Below, in pieces: positions 1-9,105 of a stretch of 42,161 nucleotides of DNA. The DNA lies in assembly GCA_030697365.1 (NCBI GenBank), contig JAUYQH010000034.1, positions 1 through 42,161 on the forward strand, written 5' to 3'. The notes beneath the pieces are model-generated. The model had not been told where the DNA came from. It ran no database searches and worked only from the letters and a program-made list of their open reading frames with translations. This DNA comes from Novosphingobium sp. (GTDB taxonomy: Bacteria > Pseudomonadota > Alphaproteobacteria > Sphingomonadales > Sphingomonadaceae). The position numbers and the translations under genes were made by a program. Position 1 is the first letter of the stretch. Every line of letters starts with the position of its first letter.

Positions 1-1379
1 TCATGGTGTTCTTCATGGTCATGCCGGCGATGATCGGCGGCTTCGGCAACTGGTTCGTGCCGCTGATGATCGGCGCGCCCGACATGGCGTTCCCGCGGAT
101 GAACAACATCTCGTTCTGGCTGACCGTGGCGGGCTTCACCAGCCTGATGATCTCGCCGTTCATGCCCGGCGGCACGGGCAACGGTGCGGGCACCGGATGG
201 ACGGTCTATGCCCCGCTCTCGACCTCGGGCTCGGTCGGCCCCGCGGTCGATTTCGCGATCTTTTCGCTCCACCTTGCGGGCGCGGCCTCGATCATGGGCG
301 CGATCAACTTCATCACCACGATCTTCAACATGCGCGCGCCGGGAATGACCCTGCACAAGATGCCGCTGTTCGTGTGGTCGATCCTGGTCACCGCGTTCCT
401 GCTGCTGCTGGCGCTGCCGGTGCTCGCCGCGGCGATCACCATGCTGATCACCGACCGCAACTTCGGCACGACCTTCTTCGATCAGGCCGGGGGCGGCGAT
501 CCGGTGCTGTACCAGCACCTGTTCTGGTTCTTCGGCCACCCCGAAGTCTACATCATGATCCTGCCCGGCTTCGGGATGATCAGCCAGATCGTCTCGACCT
601 TCAGCCGCAAGCCGGTGTTCGGCTATCTCGGCATGGCCTATGCCATGGTCGCGATCGGGGTCGTCGGGTTCGTCGTCTGGGCGCACCACATGTACACCGT
701 GGGCCTCGACGTGAACACAAAGATGTACTTCACCGCGGCGACCATGGTGATCGCGGTCCCCACCGGCATCAAGATCTTCAGCTGGATCGCGACGATGTGG
801 GGGGGCAGCCTCGAGTTCAAGTCGCCGATGGTCTGGGCGATCGGGATGATCTTCCTGTTCACCGTCGGCGGGGTGACCGGCGTGGTCCTCGCCAACGGCG
901 GGATCGACGACGTGCTCCACGATACCTACTACGTCGTTGCGCACTTCCACTACGTTCTGTCGATGGGTGCCGTGTTCAGCCTTTTCGCAGGCTTCTATTA
1001 CTGGTTCCCGAAGATGAGCGGGCGGATGCACAGCGAGTTCCTCAGCCACGTCCACTTCTGGCTGTTCTTCATCGGGGTGAACATCATCTTCTTCCCCCAG
1101 CACTTCCTCGGCCTCCAGGGAATGCCGCGGCGGTACCCCGATTTCACCCCGGCTTATTCATACTGGAACCACATCTCGTCGGTGTGGGGCTATTCGATCA
1201 TGGCGGTCGGAATGCTGGTGTTCTTCGTCAACATCGGCTGGGCGCTGTTCGGCGGCAAGAAGGCCGCGGGCAATTATTGGGGCGAAGGCGCGACGACGCT
1301 CGAATGGACGCTGTCCAGCCCGCCGCCCTTCCACCAGTTCGAAACGCTGCCGGTGATCGACGACCACGGCCACCACTGA
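1..1379 (+). CDS. ctaD: cytochrome c oxidase subunit I, 5' end missing
   Basis: Catalytic subunit of aa3-type cytochrome c oxidase, an inner-membrane haem-copper oxidase that reduces oxygen and pumps protons. The frame is already open at the window edge, so the N-terminal helices (roughly 100 residues) lie outside; 458 residues are visible. Seen directly: the HPEVY motif (CuB histidine and the cross-linked tyrosine) near fragment residue 179, the paired histidines in AHHMYTVG, the K-channel lysine in PTGIKIFSW, and the HFHY haem a3/a histidines near residue 315. Many hydrophobic helices follow one another, as expected of the family. The stop is TGA at 1377-1379, followed by a terminator-like hairpin. 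The other oxidase genes lie downstream after two unrelated genes. Identification is secure; only the start is unseen. Confidence 0.97.
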   Translation, partial: MVFFMVMPAMIGGFGNWFVPLMIGAPDMAFPRMNNISFWLTVAGFTSLMISPFMPGGTGNGAGTGWTVYAPLSTSGSVGPAVDFAIFSLHLAGAASIMGAINFITTIFNMRAPGMTLHKMPLFVWSILVTAFLLLLALPVLAAAITMLITDRNFGTTFFDQAGGGDPVLYQHLFWFFGHPEVYIMILPGFGMISQIVSTFSRKPVFGYLGMAYAMVAIGVVGFVVWAHHMYTVGLDVNTKMYFTAATMVIAVPTGIKIFSWIATMWGGSLEFKSPMVWAIGMIFLFTVGGVTGVVLANGGIDDVLHDTYYVVAHFHYVLSMGAVFSLFAGFYYWFPKMSGRMHSEFLSHVHFWLFFIGVNIIFFPQHFLGLQGMPRRYPDFTPAYSYWNHISSVWGYSIMAVGMLVFFVNIGWALFGGKKAAGNYWGEGATTLEWTLSSPPPFHQFETLPVIDDHGHH

Positions 1380-1403
1380 TCGCCGCCGCAAGGCTGGTTC
1401 ACG

Positions 1404-1435
1404 AAGCGCCCCGGCCGCAAGGTTCGGGGCGTTTT
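1404..1435 (+). terminator. Rho-independent terminator after ctaD
   Basis: A 7-bp GC stem, cgccccg at 1407-1413 and cggggcg at 1425-1431, closes an 11-nt loop and is followed at once by TTTT. The two As before the stem pair with the first Ts. It lies 27 bases after the ctaD stop and ends just before the ribosome binding site of the hydrolase gene, so it probably separates the two transcripts. Confidence 0.7.
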
Positions 1436-1451
1436 CGTTGAGGAGACGCCA

Positions 1452-2411
1452 ATGCCCGAATTCCGCGACATCAATGTCGGCGAGCTTTCGCTGCGCTGCG
1501 CCAACACAGGTGCCGGACCGCTGGTGATCCTTGTCCACGGCTTTCCAGAAAGCTGGTATTCCTGGCGCCATCAGCTGGCCCCGATCGCCGCCGCCGGGTT
1601 CACCGCCTGCGCGATCGACGTTCGCGGCTATGGCGGGTCGGACAAGCCGCACGAGGTTTCGGCCTATGCGATGGAGCGGATCGTGGGTGACCTCGTCGGG
1701 CTGGCAGACGCGCTCCAGCCCGATAGCCCGGCGATCCTGATCGGGCACGATTGGGGCGCGCCGATCGTGTGGAATTCGGCGTTGACCCATCCCGGGAAAT
1801 TCCGCGCCGTCGCCGGACTGTCGGTGCCGTTCGCGGGCGTGCCCCAGCGCCCGTTCACCGAGATCTTCCGCGAGCATTTCACCAGCCAGGGGCGGTTCTT
1901 CTATCAGGAGTACTTCCAGCAGCCCGGCGTCGCCGAAGCCGAGGCCGAGGCCGATCCGCGCGGGTTTATCGAGCGGATGATGTACTCGATTTCGGGCGAC
2001 GTTCCCGAAGGCAACTACTGGGACAAGCCACTGGGTGCGACCTTCCTACAGGGCCTGCCCGATCCTCAGCCGGTGCATTGGCTGAGCAAAGCCGATCTCG
2101 ACTACTACGACTGCGAGTTCAAGGTCTCGGGCTTTGGCGGCCCGCTCAACCGCTATCGCAACCACGAGGCGGACTACGAATGGCTCCAGAGCTTCGCCGG
2201 GAAGCGGATCGAGCAGCCTGCGCTGTTCATCGGCGGCACCCGCGATCCGGCGACCACATTGATCGTCGCGGTGGCCGATCCGGTGTCGATGATGCGGATG
2301 TTCGCGCCCAAAGTGGAAGGCCACGTGCTCGAAGGCGTCGGCCACTGGACCCAGCAGGAACGGCCAGACGAGGTCAACCGCCTACTGCTCGATTGGCTGA
2401 CCAGAGTATAG
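1452..2411 (+). CDS. alpha/beta hydrolase, epoxide hydrolase-like
   Basis: Soluble alpha/beta-hydrolase of 319 residues in the epoxide hydrolase/haloalkane dehalogenase branch. Visible motifs are the oxyanion-hole HGFPESW at 29-35, the nucleophile elbow GHDWG with Asp100 in place of serine, a likely charge-relay Asp265 in GGTRDP, and the catalytic His298 in GVGHW. An aspartate nucleophile fits hydrolysis of epoxides through an ester intermediate; the substrate cannot be read from sequence. A lid region containing a short Glu-Ala run lies near 158-166. The start ATG has a clear AGGAG six bases upstream. The gene interrupts the usual cytochrome oxidase gene order between ctaD and ctaB and has no obvious functional link to it. 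No signal peptide is seen, so it is probably cytoplasmic. Confidence 0.88.
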   Translation: MPEFRDINVGELSLRCANTGAGPLVILVHGFPESWYSWRHQLAPIAAAGFTACAIDVRGYGGSDKPHEVSAYAMERIVGDLVGLADALQPDSPAILIGHDWGAPIVWNSALTHPGKFRAVAGLSVPFAGVPQRPFTEIFREHFTSQGRFFYQEYFQQPGVAEAEAEADPRGFIERMMYSISGDVPEGNYWDKPLGATFLQGLPDPQPVHWLSKADLDYYDCEFKVSGFGGPLNRYRNHEADYEWLQSFAGKRIEQPALFIGGTRDPATTLIVAVADPVSMMRMFAPKVEGHVLEGVGHWTQQERPDEVNRLLLDWLTRV

Positions 2412-2504
2412 TTGGCGATTTTCGCATAAAGTCCAGCCGAAAGGGGGGGCAGAGCCTCAACTCGGCGCCCCCCGATCGGCATTTGGTGTGGCGTATCAAG
2501 CGCC

Positions 2505-2861
2505 TCAGCGCTTGCGAACCAGGATCGCAGTCTGCGTCGGTTCACCAACGCCAGCGAAACGCACCGACGGCTGCTTGCCCAGCGCGCGGTCGATGGCGTA
2601 CTGACGCGGAGCTTCGATCTCGCTCCACGCGCCGCGCTTGCAGGTACCTACGGCGAGATTTGCGCGCAGATCCCGGTGTTCGTGCGGGTTACCGCAGACT
2701 GCCCGCACCGCGGCGCGGATGCGGTGGTCGAACCGCTCCACCCCTTCCTCGCTGGCAAGGTTGAGGTCGCCGTACGAGACCGTGACGGATTGTTCCTGGG
2801 CATTTGCGGATGCGGTCAGCGTCGCGGCAAGCACGGAGGCGAAGAACAAGTACTTGGACAT
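2505..2861 (-). CDS. UrcA family protein
   Basis: Small exported protein of 118 residues with a classic signal peptide (MSKYLFFASVLAATLTASANA). The mature part starts with a VSYGDLNLASEEGV stretch, continues with a helical segment rich in Arg and Ala, and has two cysteines (VCGNP and GTCKRG) that could form a disulphide in the periplasm. This layout matches the UrcA family common in sphingomonads and caulobacters, whose function is unknown. The ATG at 2861 was chosen because it begins the signal peptide and has AAGGA seven bases upstream; a longer frame would put twelve charged residues ahead of it. It is transcribed against its neighbours and shares the 330-base upstream gap with ctaB. Confidence 0.8.
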   Translation of the reverse strand: MSKYLFFASVLAATLTASANAQEQSVTVSYGDLNLASEEGVERFDHRIRAAVRAVCGNPHEHRDLRANLAVGTCKRGAWSEIEAPRQYAIDRALGKQPSVRFAGVGEPTQTAILVRKR

Positions 2862-3191
2862 GGCTATTCCTTTCCGAAATGGTCGTTCGCGAGCCACTGC
2901 GGTTCGAGCAACGATCGATATGCGAGCCCGTGGCGACGCAGATTAACCGGTCAGGTTCTGCATCTGACTGAAATTGTTCTGGAATTTGTACACCCGTCAG
3001 CCTGGGAGGCGGTCCGGTCCTACGTCGCGAGCTAACGTCTACGCACGATAGTTCCAAAATGATTGTATATACTCAACAACTCGAAAAGAATGAATTCAAC
3101 AAATTCAATCATTCTTGCGGCGGCGGTGGATCGATGCCTCCGAATCGCCAGCGCTTCCCTCTCTCCCCGCATCCGCCTATAGCGCGCCGCA
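2862..3191. promoter_or_regulatory. divergent intergenic region with AT-rich inverted repeat
   Basis: A 330-base gap between the divergent UrcA gene and ctaB, so promoters for both should lie here. I do not see a convincing -35/-10 pair. Bases 3050-3117 are far richer in A and T than the surroundings. They contain an 8-bp perfect inverted repeat, aagaatga at 3086-3093 and tcattctt at 3109-3116, with a 15-base loop. The sequence tatact at about 3067 resembles a -10 box for ctaB but has no matching -35. Calling this a regulatory region is an inference. Confidence 0.35.
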
Positions 3192-4109
3192 ATGCCCCCC
3201 GCCGCCGCCCTCCAACTGCCCACCGAATGGCGCGATTTCTTTGCGTTGACCAAGCCGCGGGTGATGAGCCTGGTGGTGTTTACCGGGCTGTGCGGCCTGC
3301 TTGCCGCGCCCGCCAGCATCCACCCGGTGCTCGCCTTCACCGCGATCCTGTGCATCGCGCTGGGCGCAGGCGGCGCGGCGGCGCTCAACATGTGGTGGGA
3401 AGCCGATATCGACGCGGGAATGAAGCGCACCGCTGCGCGCCCGTTGCCCGCGGGGCGGATGGACCGCACCGCGGCGCGCGATTTCGGGATTGGTCTGTCG
3501 GTCGGCTCGGTGCTTCTTCTGGGGGTGGCGATCGGCTGGCTCGCCGCGGGGCTGCTCGCGGTGTCGATCCTCTACTACGCGGTGATCTACACCATCTGGC
3601 TGAAGCCCCGGACCCCGCAGAATATCGTGATCGGCGGGGGTGCGGGCGCGTTTCCGCCGCTGATCGGGTGGGTCGCGGCGACGGGCGAGATCACGGCGAT
3701 GCCGCTGCTGCTGTTCGCGATCATCTTCATGTGGACCCCGCCGCACTTCTGGGCGCTCGCACTGTTCGTTCAGACCGATTACGCCAAAGTCGGCATCCCT
3801 ATGCTGCCGGTGGTGGCGGGCGAAGCGACGACGCGGCGCCAGATCCTGATCTACGCGGCGCTGCTCATGCCGCTCGCCGCCACGCCGTGGTGGATCGGCG
3901 GGACCGGCGCGGTTTATGGCATCGCGGCGCTTATCCTGTCGGCAGCTTTCCTGGGTTTCGCACTCCCCGTGGGCCTGCGCCGCACGGCGGCTGGCGACAC
4001 TATGCGCCCTGAAAAGCGGCTGTTCGGGTTCTCGATCGTCTATCTGTTCGCGCTGTTCGCGTGCCTTGTTGCGGATCGGCTGGCGACGGTGCAGGGGTGG
4101 CTGCGATGA
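3192..4109 (+). CDS. ctaB: protoheme IX farnesyltransferase (haem O synthase)
   Basis: Integral membrane prenyltransferase of 305 residues that adds a farnesyl group to haem B, making haem O, the precursor of the haem A used by the aa3 oxidase encoded here. The UbiA-family signature is visible: Asn66 followed by the acidic residues at 72 and 74 and [11 protein letters not shown] at 78-88 form the first prenyl-diphosphate/Mg site. A second conserved loop contains [12 protein letters not shown] and [10 protein letters not shown]. About nine hydrophobic helices are present, as usual. It is the first gene of a tight operon: its TGA overlaps the ATG of the next gene. Length and motifs are normal for the family. 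Confidence 0.96.
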   Translation: MPPAAALQLPTEWRDFFALTKPRVMSLVVFTGLCGLLAAPASIHPVLAFTAILCIALGAGGAAALNMWWEADIDAGMKRTAARPLPAGRMDRTAARDFGIGLSVGSVLLLGVAIGWLAAGLLAVSILYYAVIYTIWLKPRTPQNIVIGGGAGAFPPLIGWVAATGEITAMPLLLFAIIFMWTPPHFWALALFVQTDYAKVGIPMLPVVAGEATTRRQILIYAALLMPLAATPWWIGGTGAVYGIAALILSAAFLGFALPVGLRRTAAGDTMRPEKRLFGFSIVYLFALFACLVADRLATVQGWLR

Positions 4110-4267
4110 CCGACGCTCCGACTCCGCCCGACATGGCCCAACCCGATCTGGACGAATACCGCGCCCGCCAACGCGGCCGCAACCGAGCTCTGGGGGTGGT
4201 TCTGGCGTTCTTCGCGGTGCTGTTCTTCGTGATCACCCTGGTCAAGATCGGCGGCAACGTGGGATGA
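4106..4267 (+). CDS. small single-helix membrane protein in the oxidase operon
   Basis: A 53-residue protein with a charged, proline-containing N-terminus (about 30 residues, with [13 protein letters not shown]) followed by one hydrophobic helix ([20 protein letters not shown]). Both ends are fixed by overlaps: its ATG overlaps the ctaB stop as ATGA, and its TGA overlaps the ctaG ATG the same way. The position matches the small CoxF-like or unnamed proteins found between ctaB and ctaG in many alphaproteobacteria. I infer a role in oxidase assembly from position only, because there is no recognisable catalytic or metal-binding motif. Confidence 0.75.
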   Translation: MTDAPTPPDMAQPDLDEYRARQRGRNRALGVVLAFFAVLFFVITLVKIGGNVG

Positions 4268-4833
4268 CTGCCCCTGCCACCCACACCGCCGTCCGCCCCG
4301 ATCCCGCGCTCAACCGCCGGGTCGCGCTGATTGCGCTGGGGTTTGCCGCGGCGATGCTCGGGCTGGGATATGCCTCGGCCCCGCTCTACCGCCTGTTCTG
4401 CCAGGTGACCGGGTTCGGCGGCACCACCCAGCGGGCCACCGCCGAGCAGGCCGCGGCGGTCAAGGCGGTTGCCGGCAAGACCATCGTCGTGCGCTTCGAC
4501 GGCAACGTCGCAAGCGGGCTGGCGTGGGACTTCGGCCCCAACCAGGTGACGAGCACGATCCCGATCGGCGAGCGCGCGCTGGCATCGTACCACGCCCGCA
4601 ACAAGTCGGCGCGCCCGATCACCGGCACCGCGGTGTTCAATGTCACTCCCGAACAGGCGGGCAAGTACTTCAACAAGATCGAATGCTTCTGCTTCACCGA
4701 GCAGACCCTGAAGCCGGGCGAGGCGGTGGACATGCCGGTGCAGTACTACGTCGATCCCAAGATTCTCGATGATCCCGCCACCAAGGACGTCGAGGAGATC
4801 ACGCTCAGCTACACTTTCAACGAAGCGCGTTAA
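4264..4833 (+). CDS. ctaG: cytochrome c oxidase assembly protein CtaG/Cox11
   Basis: Copper chaperone of 189 residues that delivers copper to the CuB site of subunit I. One N-terminal transmembrane helix (about residues 19-40) anchors a periplasmic immunoglobulin-like domain. Cys46 in LYRLFCQVTGFGG and the CFCF motif at 141-144 are the family's copper-binding cysteines. The C-terminus ends with the conserved ITLSYTFNE. The start ATG overlaps the preceding stop, which fixes it against longer in-frame extensions into ctaB. All key residues are present, so it is expected to be functional. Confidence 0.95.
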   Translation: MTAPATHTAVRPDPALNRRVALIALGFAAAMLGLGYASAPLYRLFCQVTGFGGTTQRATAEQAAAVKAVAGKTIVVRFDGNVASGLAWDFGPNQVTSTIPIGERALASYHARNKSARPITGTAVFNVTPEQAGKYFNKIECFCFTEQTLKPGEAVDMPVQYYVDPKILDDPATKDVEEITLSYTFNEAR

Positions 4834-4908
4834 CCGTCGCCGAAGCCTCTGGACCCGTCCGGGGCGGCGCGTTAAGGCGCACTGCCAACACCAAGGGGGA
4901 GCCCGCAG

Positions 4909-5769
4909 ATGGCCGGCGCCAAGAACCACGACTACCACATCCTTCCGCCCGACATCTGGCCGCTGATCGGCGCCGCTGCGGCAGTGATCATGACCAGCGG
5001 CGGCGTGATGACCATGCACGACATGGCGTTCGGCAAGTACGTTCTGCTGCTTGGCGGGTTCGGCGTGCTGCTGACGTTCTATGCATGGTGGACCAACGTG
5101 GTGCGCGAAGCCAACGCGGGCGATCACACCCCGGTGGTCCAGCTTCATCTGCGCTATGGCATGATCCTGTTCATCGCTTCGGAAGTGATGTTCTTCGTCG
5201 GCTGGTTCTGGGCGTGGTTTGATTTCTCGCTGTTTCCCTCGCCGATCCAGGTCATCGACGGCGCGACGACCAGTCTGTTCCAGCAGGAAGGCGCCGCTGC
5301 GGCGATGCAGTTCCCGCACAAGGGGCTCGAGGTGCTCGACGCCTTCGACCTGCCGTTGCTCAACACGCTGATCCTGCTGTGCTCGGGGACTACCGTCACC
5401 TGGGCGCACCATGCGCTGATCCACGGCGACCGCCAGGGCCTCAAGACCGGGCTGTGGCTGACGATCATCCTCGGCATCCTGTTCACGTCGATCCAGGCTT
5501 ACGAGTATTCCGCTGCGCCGTTTCCGTTCGGCGAGAACACTTATGGCTCGGCGTTCTACATGGCGACCGGGTTCCACGGGTTTCATGTGCTGGTCGGAAC
5601 GATCTTCCTGATTGTGTGCCTCAAGCGCGCCTACAACGGCGATTTCACCCCGCGCCAGCACTTCGGGTTCGAAGCGGCGGCGTGGTACTGGCACTTCGTC
5701 GACGTGGTCTGGCTGTTCCTGTTCATCGTCGTCTACGTCTGGGGCGGCTGGGGCGCGCCGATCCATTGA
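4909..5769 (+). CDS. ctaE: cytochrome c oxidase subunit III
   Basis: Seven-helix membrane subunit (286 residues) of the aa3 oxidase. The N-terminal AKNHDYHILPPDIWPL is typical of alphaproteobacterial subunit III. Conserved features include the glutamate in ASEVMFFVGWFWAWF, the THH-type segment TWAHHALIHGDR, and the C-terminal stretch HGFHVLVGT ... AAAWYWHFVDVVWLFLF. A purine-rich GGGGGAG precedes the ATG by about 9 bases. The 75 bases before it hold no gene. Its TGA overlaps the ATG of the DUF983 gene, so expression is probably coupled to the maturation genes that follow. Confidence 0.97.
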   Translation: MAGAKNHDYHILPPDIWPLIGAAAAVIMTSGGVMTMHDMAFGKYVLLLGGFGVLLTFYAWWTNVVREANAGDHTPVVQLHLRYGMILFIASEVMFFVGWFWAWFDFSLFPSPIQVIDGATTSLFQQEGAAAAMQFPHKGLEVLDAFDLPLLNTLILLCSGTTVTWAHHALIHGDRQGLKTGLWLTIILGILFTSIQAYEYSAAPFPFGENTYGSAFYMATGFHGFHVLVGTIFLIVCLKRAYNGDFTPRQHFGFEAAAWYWHFVDVVWLFLFIVVYVWGGWGAPIH

Positions 5770-6158
5770 TGGCCGATACGCCGGGCGAAGGGGCAACCGC
5801 GCCCGGCGGCCTTTCCGCAAAGCTCCCGTTCGGTCGGTGCCCGCGCTGCCGGGCGCGAACGTTGTTCGGCAGCGTGATTTCGTTTGCGCCGCAGTGCCGC
5901 TCGTGCGGGCTGGACTTCTCGGGCTTCAACGTGGGTGACGGGCCGGCCGCGTTCCTCACGCTGATCATCGGCGCGCTGGTTTCGGCGCTGGCGATCTGGC
6001 TCCAGCTCGCCGCGGAGCCGCCGTTCTGGGTGCATATCGTGCTGTGGGTGCCGCTGACCACTTTCGCGGTGATCGCGGGCTTGCGCTATAGCAAAGCCAA
6101 GCTGCTCGCCGCCGAACACCGGCGCAAGGCGGGCGAAGCGCGGCGGCGCGAGCCATGA
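5769..6158 (+). CDS. DUF983 family membrane protein
   Basis: A 129-residue protein with two CxxC motifs near the N-terminus (CPRC and CRSC, about 20 residues apart), suggesting a small zinc or metal knuckle on the cytoplasmic side. Two hydrophobic helices follow (AFLTLIIGALVSALAIW and HIVLWVPLTTFAVIAGL), then a basic tail. This is the DUF983 family, which very often sits beside ctaE and SURF1 in alphaproteobacteria. A role in oxidase maturation is inferred from that context and has not been shown by any motif. The ATG overlaps the ctaE TGA by one base and its own TGA overlaps the SURF1 ATG. Confidence 0.88.
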   Translation: MADTPGEGATAPGGLSAKLPFGRCPRCRARTLFGSVISFAPQCRSCGLDFSGFNVGDGPAAFLTLIIGALVSALAIWLQLAAEPPFWVHIVLWVPLTTFAVIAGLRYSKAKLLAAEHRRKAGEARRREP

Positions 6159-6730
6159 GACGAATCCCGCTCTTCGCCACGCTGGTCGTCATCGCGGCGA
6201 TCGCGACGATGATCGCACTGGGCGTGTGGCAGCTTCAGCGCCGCGACCAGAAGGAGGCGCTGATCGCGCGCTACACCCAAGTCGAGACGCTGTCCTCGTC
6301 CGTCCCCTGGCCGCGCGACGCCGCGGCTGCCGAAGCGGCGCTGTTCCGCCACGCGCAGGTGCGCTGCAACCGCGTTCTGGCGCAAGGCGCCACCGCCGGG
6401 CGCAACCAGACGGGGACGATGGGCTGGGCCCAGACTGCGCGGTGCGCGCTCGACGGCGGGGGCGAGGCGACCGTCGCGCTGGGCTGGACCCAGGCCCCGG
6501 TTGTCAAGCCGTGGGCCGGGGGCGCAATCGAAGGGCTGATCGCGCCGGGTGAGGGCGGCAGCGTCCGCATGATCGCCGGCAAGCCGCCTGCGGGCCTCCA
6601 GCCCCTCGCCCGTCCCGACCCGCGCGACATCCCCAACAACCACTTCGCCTACGCGATCCAGTGGTTCCTCTTCGCCGGGGTGGCGGCGGTGATTTACGTG
6701 CTGGCATTGCGTCGAAAGCTGCGGGCTTAA
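6155..6730 (+). CDS. SURF1 family oxidase assembly protein
   Basis: A 191-residue member of the SURF1/Shy1 family, which helps insert haem A into oxidase subunit I. Two transmembrane helices flank a periplasmic domain: the N-terminal one ends with the signature GVWQLQRR, and the C-terminal one is preceded by NNHFAYAIQWF, both hallmarks of the family. The periplasmic part is shorter than in typical SURF1 proteins (about 230-250 residues), as is common in sphingomonads. It overlaps the upstream gene by four bases. The operon apparently runs on toward thrC with a 49-base gap. Confidence 0.92.
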   Translation: MRRIPLFATLVVIAAIATMIALGVWQLQRRDQKEALIARYTQVETLSSSVPWPRDAAAAEAALFRHAQVRCNRVLAQGATAGRNQTGTMGWAQTARCALDGGGEATVALGWTQAPVVKPWAGGAIEGLIAPGEGGSVRMIAGKPPAGLQPLARPDPRDIPNNHFAYAIQWFLFAGVAAVIYVLALRRKLRA

Positions 6731-6779
6731 CGAACGGGAAGGTTTGCATTCCGGCAGGGGGACGCTAACCGCCGCCGCG

Positions 6780-8186
6780 ATGGACTACGTCTCTACCCGT
6801 GGCAGCGCCCCGGTGCTCGATTTCACCGGCGTCACGCTGGCCGGCCTCGCCCCCGACGGCGGGCTCTACGTGCCGCGCGAATGGCCGCGCTTCACCGAAC
6901 ACGAAATCGCCGCGATGGCTGGGCTGCCTTACGCCCAGCTCGCCCAGAAGGTGATGCAACCGTTCGTCGGTGATAGCCTGAAGCCCGAGCGCCTGCTCGA
7001 ACTGTGCGAAACCGCCTACGGCCGCTTCGCCCACACCGCGGTCACCCCTTTGGTCCAGCTCGACGAGCGCAACTGGCTGCTCGAGCTGTTCCACGGCCCG
7101 ACGCTGGCGTTCAAGGATGTCGCGCTGCAACTGCTCGGCTTGCTGTTCGAAGAGTTCCTGCGCAAGGGCGACGATCCGCTGACGATCGTGGGCGCGACCA
7201 GCGGGGATACCGGATCGGCGGCGATCGACGCGGTCGCCGGGCGCGCGGGCGTGGAGATCTTTATGCTCCACCCCAAGGGCCGGGTCAGCGACGTCCAGCG
7301 CCGCCAGATGACCACCGTACTCGCCCCCAACGTCCATAACATCGCGCTCGATGGCGCCAGCTTTGACGATTGCCAGGCGATGGTGAAGCGCATGTTCGCC
7401 GATTCGGCCGTGACCGCGCGGTTCCGGCTCTCGGCGGTCAATTCGATAAACTGGGCGCGGCTGATGGCGCAGGTGGTGTACTATTTCGCCGCCGCGCTCC
7501 AACTGCGTGCGCCGAATCGCAAGGTCGCGTTTTCGGTGCCGACGGGCAACTTCGGCGATGTCTTCGCCGGGTATGTCGCCGCGCAGATGGGCTTGCCGAT
7601 CGAACGCCTGATCGTCGCCACCAACGTCAACGACATCCTCCACCGCGCGCTGACCAGCGGCGATTACTCGGCGGGCAGCGTCGAGCCGACCATCGCACCT
7701 TCGATGGACATCCAGGTCAGCTCCAATTTCGAACGCCTGTTGTTCGATCTGGGCGGACGCGACGGCGGGAGTCTTGCGGCGCAGATGAAAGGCTTCGAAG
7801 CGAGCAAGGCGATGCAGCTCACCAACGCCCAGCGTGAAGGCGCCGCGGCGCTGTTCGCCAGTGCGCGGGCCGAAGCGGGCGACATGGCGCAGGCGATGCG
7901 CTGGGCGAGCGAGGCGTGCGGCCAGACTATCGATCCCCACACCGCCTGCGGCCTGCACGCCGCGCGGACGCAAGCCAATCTCGATCCGGCGGTGCCGATC
8001 GTCACCCTCGCCACCGCGCATCCCGCCAAGTTCCGCGACGCAGTTGAGCGGGCCACCGGCCAGCGCCCCCCGCTGCCCGCGCGGGTCGGCGACCTGTTCG
8101 AGCGAGAGGAACGAATGATCGAGCTGCCGGGGGACTATGCCGCGGTGGTGGATTACGTGACCGAGCACGCGGTGCCGAAGGGCTGA
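6780..8186 (+). CDS. thrC: threonine synthase
   Basis: PLP-dependent enzyme (468 residues) converting O-phosphohomoserine to threonine. The PLP lysine is Lys112 in FHGPTLAFKD. The phosphate-binding loop ATSGDTGSAA and the later VPTGNFGDVFAGY are both clear, and the N-terminus YVSTRGSAP is typical of the long (yeast-like) threonine synthases of proteobacteria. The ATG at 6780 was preferred to an in-frame start twelve residues earlier because family members begin at this point. It ends with TGA overlapping the ATG of the following methyltransferase, although the two functions are unrelated. Confidence 0.96.
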   Translation: MDYVSTRGSAPVLDFTGVTLAGLAPDGGLYVPREWPRFTEHEIAAMAGLPYAQLAQKVMQPFVGDSLKPERLLELCETAYGRFAHTAVTPLVQLDERNWLLELFHGPTLAFKDVALQLLGLLFEEFLRKGDDPLTIVGATSGDTGSAAIDAVAGRAGVEIFMLHPKGRVSDVQRRQMTTVLAPNVHNIALDGASFDDCQAMVKRMFADSAVTARFRLSAVNSINWARLMAQVVYYFAAALQLRAPNRKVAFSVPTGNFGDVFAGYVAAQMGLPIERLIVATNVNDILHRALTSGDYSAGSVEPTIAPSMDIQVSSNFERLLFDLGGRDGGSLAAQMKGFEASKAMQLTNAQREGAAALFASARAEAGDMAQAMRWASEACGQTIDPHTACGLHAARTQANLDPAVPIVTLATAHPAKFRDAVERATGQRPPLPARVGDLFEREERMIELPGDYAAVVDYVTEHAVPKG

Positions 8187-9085
8187 TGGCGCAAATCGAC
8201 CCGCAACCGCTGATCCTCGCGGGCGAGGGCTGGAGCGATTATGCGCTGCTCGACAGCGGCAATGGCCTCAAGTTCGAACGGTACGGTCCTTATAGCTTCA
8301 TCCGCCCCGAGGGACAGGCGCTGTGGCAGCCGCGGTTGGCCGAGTGGGACGCCGACGGCGAGTTCGTCCCCGCCTCGGACGAGGATGGCGGCGGGCGCTG
8401 GCAGTTCAGGCGCCCCGTCCCGCGCGAGGGCTGGCCGCTTGCCCGGGGCGATGTGCGCTTCACCGCGCAATGCACGCCGTTCCGCCACCTCGGCTTTTTT
8501 CCCGACATGGCCCCGGTTTGGGACTGGATGGGGGAGCAACTCGCTGGAAGGAGCGACGCGCAAACGCTCAACCTGTTCGGCTATACCGGGGTGGGCACGC
8601 TGGCGCTGTCCGAGTACGGCCCGTGCACACACGTCGATGCCTCGAAGAAGTCGGTCGCCCAGGCGCGCGAGAACGCGGTGCTTTCCAACATGGCCGAGCG
8701 CCCGATCCGCTGGCTGGTCGACGATGCGGCCAAGTTCGCGGCGCGCGAGGTGCGGCGCGGGCGGCGCTATTCCGGGATCATCCTCGATCCACCCAAGTTC
8801 GGACGCGGACCCGAAGGCGAGGTGTGGCGCCTCGAGGACCATCTCCCCCCGCTGATCGCCGACTGCCGCCAACTCCTCGACGAGCAGAGCCGCTTCCTGT
8901 TCCTCACCGTCTATGCGGTGCGGATGAGCGCGCTGGCGCTGGCTGGCCTACTCGAGGAAGCTCTCGCCGATCTCCCCGGCACGATCGAGTTCGGCGATGT
9001 GGCGGTGCGTGAACAGGGTGCCAGTGACTCCGGGGGCGCCCGCCTTCTCCCCACCGCGATCTTCGCGCGCTGGCGCAACGGCTGA
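8186..9085 (+). CDS. class I SAM-dependent methyltransferase (COG1092/RlmI-like)
   Basis: A 299-residue Rossmann-fold methyltransferase. SAM-binding motif I is LNLFGYTG at 128-135, an acidic ribose-binding residue is Asp151, and motif IV is DPPKFGRG at 201-208, the pattern of the RlmI/RlmK family of 23S rRNA cytosine or guanine methyltransferases. The PUA domain that starts typical RlmI is missing; instead there is a short beta-rich N-terminus containing ERYGPYSFIRPEG. The target is probably rRNA by family, but I cannot tell which base. Its ATG overlaps the thrC stop by one base. Confidence 0.85.
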   Translation: MAQIDPQPLILAGEGWSDYALLDSGNGLKFERYGPYSFIRPEGQALWQPRLAEWDADGEFVPASDEDGGGRWQFRRPVPREGWPLARGDVRFTAQCTPFRHLGFFPDMAPVWDWMGEQLAGRSDAQTLNLFGYTGVGTLALSEYGPCTHVDASKKSVAQARENAVLSNMAERPIRWLVDDAAKFAAREVRRGRRYSGIILDPPKFGRGPEGEVWRLEDHLPPLIADCRQLLDEQSRFLFLTVYAVRMSALALAGLLEEALADLPGTIEFGDVAVREQGASDSGGARLLPTAIFARWRNG

Positions 9086-9105
9086 TCGCTCGCTAGGAGC
9101 GCGCG

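Noticed and set aside
2436..2475. gggggc/gccccc inverted repeat as terminator between the hydrolase and UrcA genes
   Set aside because: The loop is long and no T-run follows on either strand. It may stop convergent transcription but I cannot support the call.
2498..2513. aagcgc/gcgctt hairpin at the end of the UrcA gene
   Set aside because: It lies inside the last codons and lacks a T-run, so it is probably coincidental.
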